A stretch of 59,693 bases of DNA from Polaromonas sp. (GCA_030683705.1 JAUXPP010000156.1:1-59693); one strand, 5' to 3'; positions 14,253-22,826 are shown, counted from the first letter of the stretch. Translations and numbers: made by a program. Notes: generated by a model from the sequence alone, not told the origin.

Positions 14253-16685
14253 CTACAGATCAATGACCGCGAGCATTTCCGCGACTATCTTTACTGACTC
14301 CGCTGATTCAGCATCAAAAACCAGTGGCTTGAATTTCCGGTCTGTACTGTCTGGGGACAGCTTCACAACTGAATGAGACCAACCTCCGTCCGCAGACTGA
14401 GTTTTCTCGCTCGAATAGATCTTGACGGTGTACGAACCGCCAGACTCAGGGTCTTCAATGGATCGGTGCTCCGCAACCACCACTTTCCCTGCCCGCGTGC
14501 CTTGCGGATTCGCCCTGAACAGGCACCAGCTCCCATTGGGGATTCGGCGATTCATGGACTCGCCGACCACTTGCGCGATAAACATACCTGGTTGAGGGCG
14601 GTAGATATCGGGCAGCGCCACCCATTCGACTGCATCGTTGTCGAAGGACTGCACTTCGCTAAACATGCCGGCAGCGAGCTTGAGAGCCACCACCGGAACC
14701 GCATTCCTGAACGGCTTGACGTGTTTGCGATCCAGCGGCTTGAAAGGAAATACATTGGTCTGAGTCGGTGGAGGATTAACCAACGCGGTAGCCACCACAT
14801 TAACCACGGGCTCAGCCATCGGGGCACCCATGCGGGAGCGAAAGTATTCCGCCGTTTCTTTGTCGGTGCAATAGATGTAGCAGCCCTTCATGCCGCGGGT
14901 CATCAATGTGCGGTAGGTATTCTTGATGATCAGATCGAGTCGTTGTTTACCCTCGATCGGCTCCTCCTTCAGAAGCTTCTTCCAGCCGAAGATTGACTTG
15001 TCTGAGGAAGCGCGCTTCTCAGGCTGGCAGACAACTTCGCCATTGCGAACCACAAAGTCATCGCCAACGATCACGCCGATGTAGTCCACCTCCAGGCCTT
15101 GGCAAGTGTGGATGCAACCAATTTCTTCCACCGAGTTGGGCGCAACAATCCATAAGCTGGCGTCCTCCATCAAATTCCAGCGCTTTTTAAATCCGTACTT
15201 GGGAATCACAACATCAAAAGCCTGGGGCTGCTTCTTGCTGGGCCACTTCCAGCAATAACCGGCCACAACACGCGACTTGTTGTTGACCTTGTTCTTTTCC
15301 ACGATGCGTTGATGCAGTTCAGTGGGTGAATCGAATATCTGAAAGTCGAAGGCTGCTCCCTCCAAGAGAGGATTTGCGGTGGGTCGCACACCGAGCGTGT
15401 TATCTAGCCAAGCCAAATAGCCGTCAGATCCGTTGCAGCGGAACTGAGACGCCAGTTCCATCACCGATACCTTTGCCCCCGCTTTCTCTGCCCATCCAGC
15501 AATAGCCGCCTTGCCGCCAATATCCTTAAGCGTGACGCGCTGGTCTTCATCAATAAAAAAGATCGTGCAGTTTGCAGCGTTGATCAGTTCCTTAATCTGG
15601 TTTTCGCCCAGGTTGCCATAGAGGCCACCTTTCTCGTTGAGGCGGTGCGCCTCATCCACGATCAACGTGTCAAAAATACCTGGATCCTTCTCGACGAAGG
15701 CGCCAGACCCGGAGAAGAAATTGGATATGACGGATTTCCTGAACTGCTTCACCAACTTGCTCTCGTACACAGCGCGCGGAGCGGCATTTTTTGAAACATA
15801 CTTGCAGTTCTGTCCTATCTTGGTCAGGGCAACCAGCAGATTGATGGCAACGACTGATTTACCAGTGCCCGGACCGCCTTCAACGATCATCACGTGCTTC
15901 TTCTGCGGCTCTGCGTGCCTAGCGACAGCCAGCGCACTTTCATAAACCACCTTCTGATCGTCAATCAGCACAAACTCTTCCTGCCCCTTGAGCATCTTGA
16001 CCAGACTGTCGGCCAGCATCTTGGATGGACGAATCCGCCCATTCTCGATTTTGTAGAGCAGCTCAATGCTGTCCCCGTGCTTCACGTGTTTCTTGATGAA
16101 CGCCCGCAGCTTGTCCCGCTCATCGTCGCCCTTCAGGAAAACCGGCGCTCGCTCGATGTAGGCAGCGTAAAAGTCGTGCGCGATCACGCCGTCAGGAAGG
16201 TAGTTGTGCAAATAGGCGCAAGGCTGGAGCGTCACGCCGCCCTCATGTATAGCCTCATTGAATCCATCCAGCAGGGCTGCGTACGACCAGGCCTGGTACG
16301 AGGGGTGGCTGACTTCCCGGTGAGCGCCACCGGTGTAAGTTGAAACGACGCCGTCCATCTTGGTCAGCTTGGCGGTCTCCCATTGCTTCAACTCGACAAT
16401 GATGACTTGGGGTGACTTGTCTTCACCCAGCCCGGTCAGGATAAAGTCAACCCGCTTTCCACTTTGCGGAATGTTGTACTCAATCGCAACGCCGGCGTCG
16501 GCAGGAATTCCGTCGTCGTTCAGAACGCGGGCCATGCAAACAAGGGACGAGCGCCAGGAATTGATCTCCGAAGGGCCGACCTTGTGTCCAAGCTTCTGGA
16601 AAAAGGCATCACTGACAACCACCTCGATGGCAGTGCTGTGAACTTGCTCGAGAAATTTTGATTTGGTTGCCTGATAGACGATCAC
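14253..16685 (-). CDS. Nuclease + DUF2075 helicase + LexA/UmuD-like S24 peptidase fusion
   Basis: An 810-residue multidomain protein starting at a GTG. Residues 60-105 hold a restriction-endonuclease-like core (D80 in KRVDF, E98 and K100 in VIIVELKQW). Residues 260-620 form a DUF2075/Schlafen-group-3 type P-loop helicase: Walker A GGPGTGKS (270-277), Walker B LIVDEAH (341-347), a motif III-like FFIDEDQR (377-383) and late motifs HTCQGLEVDYIGV and NTYRTLMTRG. Residues 660-760 look like a self-cleaving S24 domain: VPVVALKLAAG with an Ala-Gly site at 672-673, catalytic S710 in VVGESMN and K755 in YTVKIY. The region is visibly less GC-rich than its neighbours. A MazG-like gene lies 54 bases upstream in the same orientation. 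A defence role is inferred. Confidence 0.85.
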   Translation of the reverse strand: MIVYQATKSKFLEQVHSTAIEVVVSDAFFQKLGHKVGPSEINSWRSSLVCMARVLNDDGIPADAGVAIEYNIPQSGKRVDFILTGLGEDKSPQVIIVELKQWETAKLTKMDGVVSTYTGGAHREVSHPSYQAWSYAALLDGFNEAIHEGGVTLQPCAYLHNYLPDGVIAHDFYAAYIERAPVFLKGDDERDKLRAFIKKHVKHGDSIELLYKIENGRIRPSKMLADSLVKMLKGQEEFVLIDDQKVVYESALAVARHAEPQKKHVMIVEGGPGTGKSVVAINLLVALTKIGQNCKYVSKNAAPRAVYESKLVKQFRKSVISNFFSGSGAFVEKDPGIFDTLIVDEAHRLNEKGGLYGNLGENQIKELINAANCTIFFIDEDQRVTLKDIGGKAAIAGWAEKAGAKVSVMELASQFRCNGSDGYLAWLDNTLGVRPTANPLLEGAAFDFQIFDSPTELHQRIVEKNKVNNKSRVVAGYCWKWPSKKQPQAFDVVIPKYGFKKRWNLMEDASLWIVAPNSVEEIGCIHTCQGLEVDYIGVIVGDDFVVRNGEVVCQPEKRASSDKSIFGWKKLLKEEPIEGKQRLDLIIKNTYRTLMTRGMKGCYIYCTDKETAEYFRSRMGAPMAEPVVNVVATALVNPPPTQTNVFPFKPLDRKHVKPFRNAVPVVALKLAAGMFSEVQSFDNDAVEWVALPDIYRPQPGMFIAQVVGESMNRRIPNGSWCLFRANPQGTRAGKVVVAEHRSIEDPESGGSYTVKIYSSEKTQSADGGWSHSVVKLSPDSTDRKFKPLVFDAESAESVKIVAEMLAVIDL

Positions 16686-16739
16686 TTGAGTTGCACCATT
16701 CTTTTTATTAAAAGCGCACCTGGGGTTTCAGGCTGCAAC

Positions 16740-17090
16740 TCATATCTCCGTGTACTTTTTGCTGGAACCGAGCGCGCGCGCTACTGGATACTTTTCAGCG
16801 TTGACAGCCAGCTTGGTCCGAGCCGCTTCCATCAAATCAATTTCAAGCTTGTCGCAAAGCTGCAGCAAGTACAGCAACACATCGGCGGCCTCGGCACCGA
16901 CTTCCGCCTTCTTGTCGATGGACAGATTGCGACTTTGATCGTCAGTCAGCCACTGGAAATGCTCCAGCAGTTCCGATGTTTCTACCGTCAATGCTGAGGC
17001 GAGGTTCTTGGGTGAGTGAAATTGCTCCCATTCCCGCACTTTGGCGAAATCACGCAGGGCTTGGGTGAGAGATTGAAGATCGCTGTTCAT
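16740..17090 (-). CDS. MazG-like nucleotide pyrophosphohydrolase
   Basis: All-alpha NTP pyrophosphatase of 116 residues. The metal-binding pattern of the family is present: the ExxE-type helix in LTVETSELLEHFQWL and the ExxxD helix in AEVGAEAADVLLYLLQL. It removes pyrophosphate from (d)NTPs; the closest type by length is the short RS21-C6/MazG-like group, not full-length MazG. It is followed after 54 bases by the nuclease-helicase-peptidase gene and shares its lower GC content, so the two probably form one transferred unit in which nucleotide depletion and nucleic-acid attack could work together. That functional link is inference. Confidence 0.85.
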   Translation of the reverse strand: MNSDLQSLTQALRDFAKVREWEQFHSPKNLASALTVETSELLEHFQWLTDDQSRNLSIDKKAEVGAEAADVLLYLLQLCDKLEIDLMEAARTKLAVNAEKYPVARALGSSKKYTEI

Positions 17091-17138
17091 GAGGAGACTG
17101 TATAGCAGCGCCGTCGCTTCGCGACTCCATTGTTCTAC

Positions 17139-17771
17139 CTAGCGTTTGAGCGCCACCCCAAACCCCCGCCCGACCCCATCCCGCGCCATCATCGCCCGGT
17201 ACCACCGCAACACATTCGGAAAATCCGCCAGGTCAATCTTGTGCCGCTCATGCCGCCAGACCCAGCCGACGATGGCGAAGTCGGCGATTGAGATTTCTTC
17301 GCCTGCAAAGAAGGTATGGTCGGCCAGGCGGCGGTCCATCACGCCGTAGAGGCGTCTGGTTTCCGCCATGAAGCGCTCCAGGCCGTAGCGGCGGTCGGCT
17401 TCGTTCTCCAGCGCGACGAAGTGGTGCACCTGGCCGGGCATGGGGCCGAAGCCGCCCATCTGGAACATCAGCCATTCCATGACAGCCACGCGGGCGCGTG
17501 GGTCTTTGGGCAGGAAGGTGCCGGTCTTTTCGGCCAGGTAGACCAGGATGGCGCCGGACTCGAAGACGCTGATGGCCTCACCGCCCGGGCCGTCGGGGTC
17601 GATGATGGCGGGGATCTTGTTGTTGGGGCTGATCTTCAGGAAGTCGGGCGCGGTCTGCTCGCCCTTGGTGATGTCCACCACGTGCACGTCGTAGGGCAGG
17701 CCCATTTCTTCGAGGGCGACACTGATCTTGCGGCCGTTGGGGGTGTCGAAGGCGTAGAGCTGGATGGTCAT
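17139..17771 (-). CDS. Glutathione S-transferase family protein (YghU/YfcG-like)
   Basis: Cytosolic GST of 210 residues. The N-terminal thioredoxin fold shows the TPNGRKIS motif (about 10-17) typical of the nu-class/YfcG group, the cis-proline stretch NNKIPAIIDP and the glutathione-contacting FESGAI. The C-terminal helical domain includes SIADFAIVGWVWRH. Nu-class enzymes bind two glutathiones and reduce disulfides; the activity here is assigned by family only. It is unlinked to its neighbours: the MazG gene begins 49 bases away and the region upstream of its start (17772-18010) holds repeats. Confidence 0.88.
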   Translation of the reverse strand: MTIQLYAFDTPNGRKISVALEEMGLPYDVHVVDITKGEQTAPDFLKISPNNKIPAIIDPDGPGGEAISVFESGAILVYLAEKTGTFLPKDPRARVAVMEWLMFQMGGFGPMPGQVHHFVALENEADRRYGLERFMAETRRLYGVMDRRLADHTFFAGEEISIADFAIVGWVWRHERHKIDLADFPNVLRWYRAMMARDGVGRGFGVALKR

Positions 17772-17846
17772 GGTGGTTTTGTCGGGGGGTGTTCGGGTGG
17801 AATGCAGTCTGCCACAGGAGGCGGGATGGTGCTGGACGCTACGTCA

Positions 17847-17918
17847 CCGTTCGGGCTGAGCCTGTCGAAGCCGCTGTTGAGGTGGATGGGGACCCTTCGA
17901 CGGGCTCAGGGCGAACGG
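17847..17918. repeat. REP-like palindrome, copy 2
   Basis: Second copy of the palindrome at 1905-1975, with arms 17847-17870 (begins CCGTTCGGGCTGAGCC) and 17895-17918 (ends GGGCTCAGGGCGAACGG). The loop sequence is unrelated between the copies, as expected for a structure-based repeat. Confidence 0.8.
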
Positions 17919-17927
17919 ATCGGGGGC

Positions 17928-17956
17928 ATGGATCCCGGATCGAGTCCGGGATGACA
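17928..17956. repeat. GGATCCCGG-type palindrome, copy 1
   Basis: CATGGATCCCGGATCGAGTC continuing to CGGGATGACA; self-complementary around the centre. Near-identical units are at 19658-19690 and 22885-22918. Confidence 0.7.
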
Positions 17957-18010
17957 AACCCGGGGATGACAAGACTTTGCACGCGCAGCCGGCGCGGCGA
18001 TACTGGCGGC

Positions 18011-19570
18011 ATGACGCGCCGCCTCCCCGCCCTCGCCGCCTGGTGTTTCGCTTTCTTGCTGCCCGCCGCCGGCAGCCTGGCCCTCGCCGCGCCGCCCGCC
18101 AACGACACGCTGCGCATAGGCTCCAAACGGTTCACCGAGTCCTACATCCTTGCGCAGGTGCTGGCGCAGACGGCGGCACCGCACACACCCACGCCGCCGT
18201 CGGTGCTGCAAGGCCTGGGCAACACCGCCATTGTTTATGAGGCGCTGCGATCCGGCAGCATCGACGTCTACCCCGAGTACGTGGGCACCATCAGCCAGGA
18301 GATCCTCAAGGGCGAGGCGTCCATGAGCACGCAGGCCATGGCCGCCGCGCTGGCGCCGCTGGGCCTGGGCGTGGCAGTGCCGCTGGGTTTCAACGACGGC
18401 TACGCGCTGGCCATGCGCGAGGACACGGCGCAGCGCCTGGGCATCAGCTCGCTGAGCGACCTGGCCAAACACCCTGAACTGAAGCTGGGCCTGTCGAACG
18501 AATTCATAGGCCGGGCCGACGGCTGGAAACCGCTGGCGCAGCGTTACGGCGCGCCGCAGACCCCGGTGGCGCTGGACCACGGGCTGGCGTACGACGCGAT
18601 TGCGCAAAAGCAGGTGGACGTGATCGACATCTACACCACCGACGCCAAGATTGGCCACCTGGGCCTGCGCGTGCTGAAGGACGACAAGGCCTACTTCCCG
18701 CGTTACGACGCGGTGCTGCTGTACCGGCTGGATGTGCCGCAACGCTTTCCGCAGGCCTGGGCGGCGCTGCAAAAGCTCAGCGGCAGCATCGATGAAAACG
18801 CCATGATCGCGATGAATGCGCGGGCCGAGCTGCAGGGTGTGGCCTTCGATGTGATCGCGCGGGATCATTTAGCGGCCAAGCCAGGCGGCACGGCCCCGGC
18901 AGCAGCGGGCACTGGCGCCGACCCCGGCCAGCGCGGCTTCTGGGCCAAACTGTTCGGCCCGGACCTGGCGCGGCTGACGCGGCAACACCTGGCGCTGACC
19001 TTCATCTCCGTCGGGCTGGCAGCGCTGATCGGCATTCCGCTGGCAGTGTGGGTGTTTCCGCACCCGCGCCTGCGCGCGCTGGTGCTGGGCGCGAGCAGCC
19101 TGCTGCAGACCGTGCCTTCGCTGGCGCTGCTGGCGATGCTGATCTCATTGATGGGTGTGATCGGCACGCTGCCGGCGCTGATCGCACTGATGCTGTACGC
19201 GCTGCTGCCCATCATGCGCAACACGGTGGCGGGCCTGGCCGAGGTTTCGGGCGGGCTGCGGCTGGCCGGGCAGGCGCTGGGCATGACGGCGGGCCAGCGC
19301 ATGCGCCTGGTCGAGCTGCCGCTGGCGCTGCCGACCATCATCGCCGGCGTGCGCACCGCCACCGCGATTGCCATCGGCACCGCAACGATTGCCGCCTTCA
19401 TAGGCGCGGGCGGCTATGGCGAACGCATCGTCACCGGGCTGGCGCTCAACGACCGCGAACTGCTGCTGGCCGGCGCCCTGCCCGCCACGCTGCTGGCGCT
19501 GCTGAGCGAGGCGCTGTTTGAAGGCGTGGAGGCGCTGCTGCGCCGGCGCCGCGGCGCAAGTCCGGGCTGA
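18011..19570 (+). CDS. Glycine betaine/choline-type ABC importer, binding protein-permease fusion
   Basis: Osmoprotectant-type uptake protein of 519 residues. A signal peptide (cut after LALAAP) leads into an OpuAC/ProX-like binding domain (TLRIGSKRFTESYILAQVL, YPEYVGTISQEIL, VIDIYTTDAKIGHLGL, to about residue 290). After a linker there is a permease domain with several membrane segments and the EAA loop GGLRLAGQALGMTAGQRMRL; GAGGYGERIVTGLALND is characteristic of OpuBB/OpuCB. I chose the ATG at 18011 because it starts the signal peptide; the frame is open further upstream through repeat sequence. No ATPase gene is adjacent, so the partner must be encoded elsewhere. Confidence 0.88.
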   Translation: MTRRLPALAAWCFAFLLPAAGSLALAAPPANDTLRIGSKRFTESYILAQVLAQTAAPHTPTPPSVLQGLGNTAIVYEALRSGSIDVYPEYVGTISQEILKGEASMSTQAMAAALAPLGLGVAVPLGFNDGYALAMREDTAQRLGISSLSDLAKHPELKLGLSNEFIGRADGWKPLAQRYGAPQTPVALDHGLAYDAIAQKQVDVIDIYTTDAKIGHLGLRVLKDDKAYFPRYDAVLLYRLDVPQRFPQAWAALQKLSGSIDENAMIAMNARAELQGVAFDVIARDHLAAKPGGTAPAAAGTGADPGQRGFWAKLFGPDLARLTRQHLALTFISVGLAALIGIPLAVWVFPHPRLRALVLGASSLLQTVPSLALLAMLISLMGVIGTLPALIALMLYALLPIMRNTVAGLAEVSGGLRLAGQALGMTAGQRMRLVELPLALPTIIAGVRTATAIAIGTATIAAFIGAGGYGERIVTGLALNDRELLLAGALPATLLALLSEALFEGVEALLRRRRGASPG

Positions 19571-19597
19571 CAGTCCGGGGCGCTGGGACAAAGGGTT

Positions 19598-19690
19598 TGG
19601 TCATTGCGGGCCTGACCCGCAATCCATGTCTGCTCACATGCGACGCTGGTTCATGCGGCATGGATCCCGGATCTGGTCCGGGATGACAAA
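19598..19690. repeat. Paired palindromic intergenic repeats
   Basis: GGTCATTGCGGGCCTGACCC (about 19600-19619) with continuation to CAATCCATG, then GGCATGGATCCCGGATCTGG (19658-19677) to GGGATGACAAAG. These are the two unit types seen singly at 6018, 17928 and 22885, here side by side between the betaine importer and the nucleotidyltransferase gene. Confidence 0.7.
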
Positions 19691-19700
19691 GCTTTTTATA

Positions 19701-19757
19701 GACGAATCGGCCTCCAGCCCTTATCCGACGAGCGTAAGCAGCTATCAAATCAGGAGT
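19701..19757 (-). repeat. Dispersed ~57-bp repeat copy
   Basis: Minus-strand reading: ACTCCTGATTTGATAGCTGC, TTACGCTCGTCGGATAAGGG, CTGGAGGCCGATTCGTC. It is one of the two copies closest to the consensus (the other is at 20835), and the pair brackets the nucleotidyltransferase gene in the same orientation. Confidence 0.85.
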
Positions 19758-19774
19758 AATTTCCAGCATATTTG

Positions 19775-19829
19775 TTGGACATACTGATTTTGGCCGTATA
19801 AAATTCAAATTCAACAAATCTACGGCCAA
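19775..19829 (+). promoter_or_regulatory. Promoter overlapped by 9-bp inverted repeat
   Basis: TTGGAC (19775-19780), 16-base spacer and TATAAA (19797-19802). TTGGCCGTA (19790-19798) is exactly repeated in inverse as TACGGCCAA (19821-19829), so one arm overlaps the -10 and the other runs into the start codon. No Shine-Dalgarno sequence is visible in the roughly 20-base leader. The layout suggests autoregulation or translational control. Confidence 0.6.
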
Positions 19830-20803
19830 TGGATTACCTTCCTCTGTCAGACAACGCTGCCAGGCAACTGATCGACTCGACCACGGTGTTCGATGAGTTC
19901 ATGCGTGTCCAGGCGCAGGCCCGCAACTACGCCGGGGGCATGTACTGGAAGCGTCAGGGCGAGTATGAATATCTGGTGAAGACCCAGCCTGACAACCGCC
20001 AGAGCCGCGTCGGGCCGCGCTCGCCTGACACTGAAAAAGTCCACGAAGAATTCACCGCCCGCAAGCGTGAGGTGGAGGCGCGGCTGAAGTTGCTACGCGA
20101 TGCGCTGAAAGACGCGGAGCGCCTGAACAAGGCGCTGAAGGTGGGCCGGGTGCCGTCGGCCGTTATTGCCGTGTTGCAGGCCATCGAAGACGCTGGGCTT
20201 GGCCAGCATTTCACCGTGGTGGGCACCCATGCGCTGTATGCCTATGAAACCGCAGCAGGGGTGCGCATCGTGCAGGGCGCGCTGGCCACCCAGGACGTTG
20301 ATTTGTTGTGGGACGCGCGCCGGCGTGTGCGCTTCATGACCGACATCGGGAAGCTCGATGCATCCATGCTCGGTGTCCTGCAGCGCGCCGACGCCAGCTT
20401 TGTGCGCAAGGAGGGCCAGAACGAAACCGCGATCAATGCCAAAGGGTTTGAAGTCGACTTTCTGCGGCGGCAGCCCGAAGGCGATGATCCCCATCCCTTT
20501 CGCTTCTCGGATGACGAGGGCGACTTGTGGCCGGTGCAGGCCGTGCGCGCGTCAGTGCTGACGAATGCGCCGCGCTTTGAACATGTCGTGATCTCCGCGA
20601 CCGGCCGCATGACGCTGATGCGCACCATCGCGCCGGAATCGTTTGTCGAGTTCAAGCGCTGGATGGCCGCGAAGGCGCCGCTGCGGCCGGAAGCCAAACG
20701 CCGGCGCGACCTGCTGCAGGCAGGCATCGTGCAAAAGCTGCTCGACGAAGGCCTGCTTTTGCCGCAGGCGCGGACAAGCCAAACGTCTGATAAGCAATCC
20801 TGA
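19829..20803 (+). CDS. GSU2403-type nucleotidyltransferase-fold protein
   Basis: Protein of 324 residues. The first third is helical with a charged stretch rich in Lys, Arg and Glu (about 70-105), followed by a nucleotidyltransferase fold: FTVVGTHALYAYETAAGVRI and TQDVDLLWDARRRVRF supply the G-(T/S)-H and D-x-D elements, and later EVDFLRRQPEGDD and FVEFKRWMA. Members of this family are uncharacterised; the fold is that of MNT-type antitoxins and other nucleotidyltransferases, but no HEPN partner is adjacent. Isolation between two repeat copies and a palindromic promoter suggest a mobile, self-regulated gene. Confidence 0.78.
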   Translation: MDYLPLSDNAARQLIDSTTVFDEFMRVQAQARNYAGGMYWKRQGEYEYLVKTQPDNRQSRVGPRSPDTEKVHEEFTARKREVEARLKLLRDALKDAERLNKALKVGRVPSAVIAVLQAIEDAGLGQHFTVVGTHALYAYETAAGVRIVQGALATQDVDLLWDARRRVRFMTDIGKLDASMLGVLQRADASFVRKEGQNETAINAKGFEVDFLRRQPEGDDPHPFRFSDDEGDLWPVQAVRASVLTNAPRFEHVVISATGRMTLMRTIAPESFVEFKRWMAAKAPLRPEAKRRRDLLQAGIVQKLLDEGLLLPQARTSQTSDKQS

Positions 20804-20834
20804 AAGCGCAAAACCGGCCAGCCAGGCTTTCGCA

Positions 20835-20892
20835 AGCCAAATCGGCCTCCAGCCCTTATTTGACAAGCGTGAGCAGCTATCAAATCAGGAGC
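20835..20892 (-). repeat. Dispersed ~57-bp repeat copy
   Basis: Minus-strand reading: GCTCCTGATTTGATAGCTGC, TCACGCTTGTCAAATAAGGG, CTGGAGGCCGATTTGGC. This copy matches the consensus best. It lies between the nucleotidyltransferase stop and the end of the Bug gene. Confidence 0.85.
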
Positions 20893-20913
20893 GTCTGAGC
20901 GCCCCTGAAGCCA

Positions 20914-21891
20914 TCAGTCGAGCTTGATGTTGGCCGCAGCCACCACATCGGCCCAGCGCTTGCGCTCCTGGTTGAAGAACTTGTCCTGCTCGGCGGAGGT
21001 CATGGTCACCACCTCGGCGCCCTGCCCGCTCAGCCGGGCGCGGATCTCGGGGCTGCGGATGATTTTGATCAGTTCGGTGTTCAGGCGGTTCACGATGGGC
21101 TGCGGCGTGCCGGCGGCCACCAGCACGCCCTGCCAGGTGCCGGACTCGAAACCGGCCAGGCCCTGCTCCTGCAGGGTCGGCACGTTGCCGATCAGCGGCA
21201 TGCGTGTGGCCTTGGAGACGCCGAGGATCTTCAGCTTGCCGCTCTGCACAAAGGGCAGCGTGGCCAGCATGCCGTTCATCAGCACCTGGGTCTGGCCGGC
21301 GACGGTGTCGTTCACCGCCTGCGAACCGCCCTTGTAGGGGATGTACTGCCACTTGGCGTTGCTGGCCCGCTCGACCGACACGCCGGCCAGGTGCGGCGCG
21401 CTGCCCATGGCGGTGACGGCGAAGTTGAGCTGGGACTTTTGCGACAGGGCCACCAGTTCCTTCAGGTTGTTGGCGGGCACCGAGGGATGCACCACCAGCA
21501 GATGCGGCGAATAGGCCAGCATGGTGACGCCGCGCAGGTCCTTGCTCGGGTCGAAGGGCAGCTTGGTGTAGACCGAGGGGCTGATGGCCAGCGCGCCGGT
21601 GTCGCACAAGAGCAGCGTGTAGCCGTCGGGTGCGGACTTGGCGACCAGGTCGGCGCCGAGGTTGCCGTTGGCGCCGGCGCGGTTTTCAACAATGACGGGC
21701 TGCTTGAGCGCTTCCGACAGCGCCTGGCTGATCGAGCGGCCGATGATGTCCGAGGAGCCGCCCGGTGGGTAAGGCACGATCAGGCGTATCGGTTTGGACG
21801 GCCAGGCGGCGGTCTGCGCCTGCACGCCTGTGGCAGCGGCCAGGCCCAGGGCCACGGAAGATGCGAGAACCTTGCGGCGATTGAGTGTCAT
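20914..21891 (-). CDS. Bug-family tripartite tricarboxylate transporter receptor
   Basis: Periplasmic receptor of 325 residues: signal peptide (MTLNRRKVLASSVALG, ending near GVQAQT), then WPSKPIRLIVPYPPGGSSDI and IVENRAGANGNLGADLVAKS, standard Bug features. It is the last gene of the hexuronate run on the minus strand, 38 bases after garR, so its ligand may be a uronate, aldarate or related acid. No TctA/TctB subunits are nearby. It is the second of three such receptors in the window, all different in sequence. Confidence 0.9.
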   Translation of the reverse strand: MTLNRRKVLASSVALGLAAATGVQAQTAAWPSKPIRLIVPYPPGGSSDIIGRSISQALSEALKQPVIVENRAGANGNLGADLVAKSAPDGYTLLLCDTGALAISPSVYTKLPFDPSKDLRGVTMLAYSPHLLVVHPSVPANNLKELVALSQKSQLNFAVTAMGSAPHLAGVSVERASNAKWQYIPYKGGSQAVNDTVAGQTQVLMNGMLATLPFVQSGKLKILGVSKATRMPLIGNVPTLQEQGLAGFESGTWQGVLVAAGTPQPIVNRLNTELIKIIRSPEIRARLSGQGAEVVTMTSAEQDKFFNQERKRWADVVAAANIKLD

Positions 21892-21929
21892 GTTTGTCTC
21901 CTGAATCTGTTGTTGAAAACTGGAAGGGC

Positions 21930-22826
21930 TCAGGCTTTGGCGACTTCGTGGGCGGCCATCAGCTCGAGTGCGCGCACCAGCGCCGAGTGGTCCAGGTCCT
22001 GCATGCCGTTGGCGCTGCAGACCTGCATCAGTTGTGCGGCGCCGGCGGTTTGCGGCAGCGCGACGCCCAGCGTGCGCGCACCGCTGAGCGCCAGGCCCAG
22101 GTCTTTCTGGTGCAGGCCAATGCGGAAACCGGGGTTGAAGGTGCGCTTGATCATGCGTTCGCCGTGCACTTCGAGAATGCGCGAGGCGGCAAAACCGCCC
22201 ATCAACGCCTGGCGCACCTTGGCCGGATCGGCGCCGGCCTTGCTGGCGAACAGCAGGGCTTCGCCGACGGCGGCGATATTGAGCGCCACGATGATCTGGT
22301 TGGCGACCTTGCAGGTCTGGCCGTCGCCATTGCCGCCGACCAGCGTGATGTTTTTGCCCATCAGCTCGAACAGCGGCTTGACGCGCTCGAAGGCCGCGTC
22401 GGGGCCACCGATCATGATGGTCAGGCTGGCGGCCTTGGCGCCGACCTCACCGCCGGAGACCGGTGCGTCCAGGTAGTCGGCGCCGAGCGCGTTGATTTTT
22501 GCCGCGAATTCCTTGGTGTCCATGGGCGAGATCGAGCTCATGTCGACCACGGTCTTGCCCTTGGCGTTGCTCTTGAGGCCGGCAGCGACGCCCTGGTCGC
22601 CGAACAGCACCTTGGCCACATCGGGCGTGTCGGGCAACATCATGAAAATGATGTCGGCCTTCTCGGCGACTTCCTGCGCCGAGGCACAGGCCACAGCCTT
22701 GCCGGTCAGCAGGTCCGCAGGCACCTTGCTGCGTGTGCTGAGGAAAACCTCGTGACCGGCCTTGACCAGGTGGGCGGCCATCGGCGCGCCCATGATGCCC
22801 AGACCGATAAAACCCAGCTTGCTCAT
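21930..22826 (-). CDS. garR: Tartronate semialdehyde reductase (2-hydroxy-3-oxopropionate reductase)
   Basis: Reduces tartronate semialdehyde to D-glycerate with NAD(P)H, the last step of aldarate breakdown. The 298 residues show the beta-hydroxyacid dehydrogenase plan: Rossmann motif FIGLGIMGAPMAAHLVKAGH at the N-terminus, substrate-binding DAPVSGGEVGAKAASLTIMI, and the catalytic Lys helix GQTCKVANQIIVALN. It follows garL and garD on the same strand and precedes a Bug receptor. GlxR has the same reaction, but context with GarD and GarL favours the galactarate/glucarate role. Confidence 0.9.
   Translation of the reverse strand: MSKLGFIGLGIMGAPMAAHLVKAGHEVFLSTRSKVPADLLTGKAVACASAQEVAEKADIIFMMLPDTPDVAKVLFGDQGVAAGLKSNAKGKTVVDMSSISPMDTKEFAAKINALGADYLDAPVSGGEVGAKAASLTIMIGGPDAAFERVKPLFELMGKNITLVGGNGDGQTCKVANQIIVALNIAAVGEALLFASKAGADPAKVRQALMGGFAASRILEVHGERMIKRTFNPGFRIGLHQKDLGLALSGARTLGVALPQTAGAAQLMQVCSANGMQDLDHSALVRALELMAAHEVAKA

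Noticed and set aside
17091..17138. CTGTATAGCAG upstream of the MazG-like gene as a LexA box
   Set aside because: It lacks the CTGT-N8-ACAG spacing, so it does not support SOS control, although that would have suited the S24 domain.
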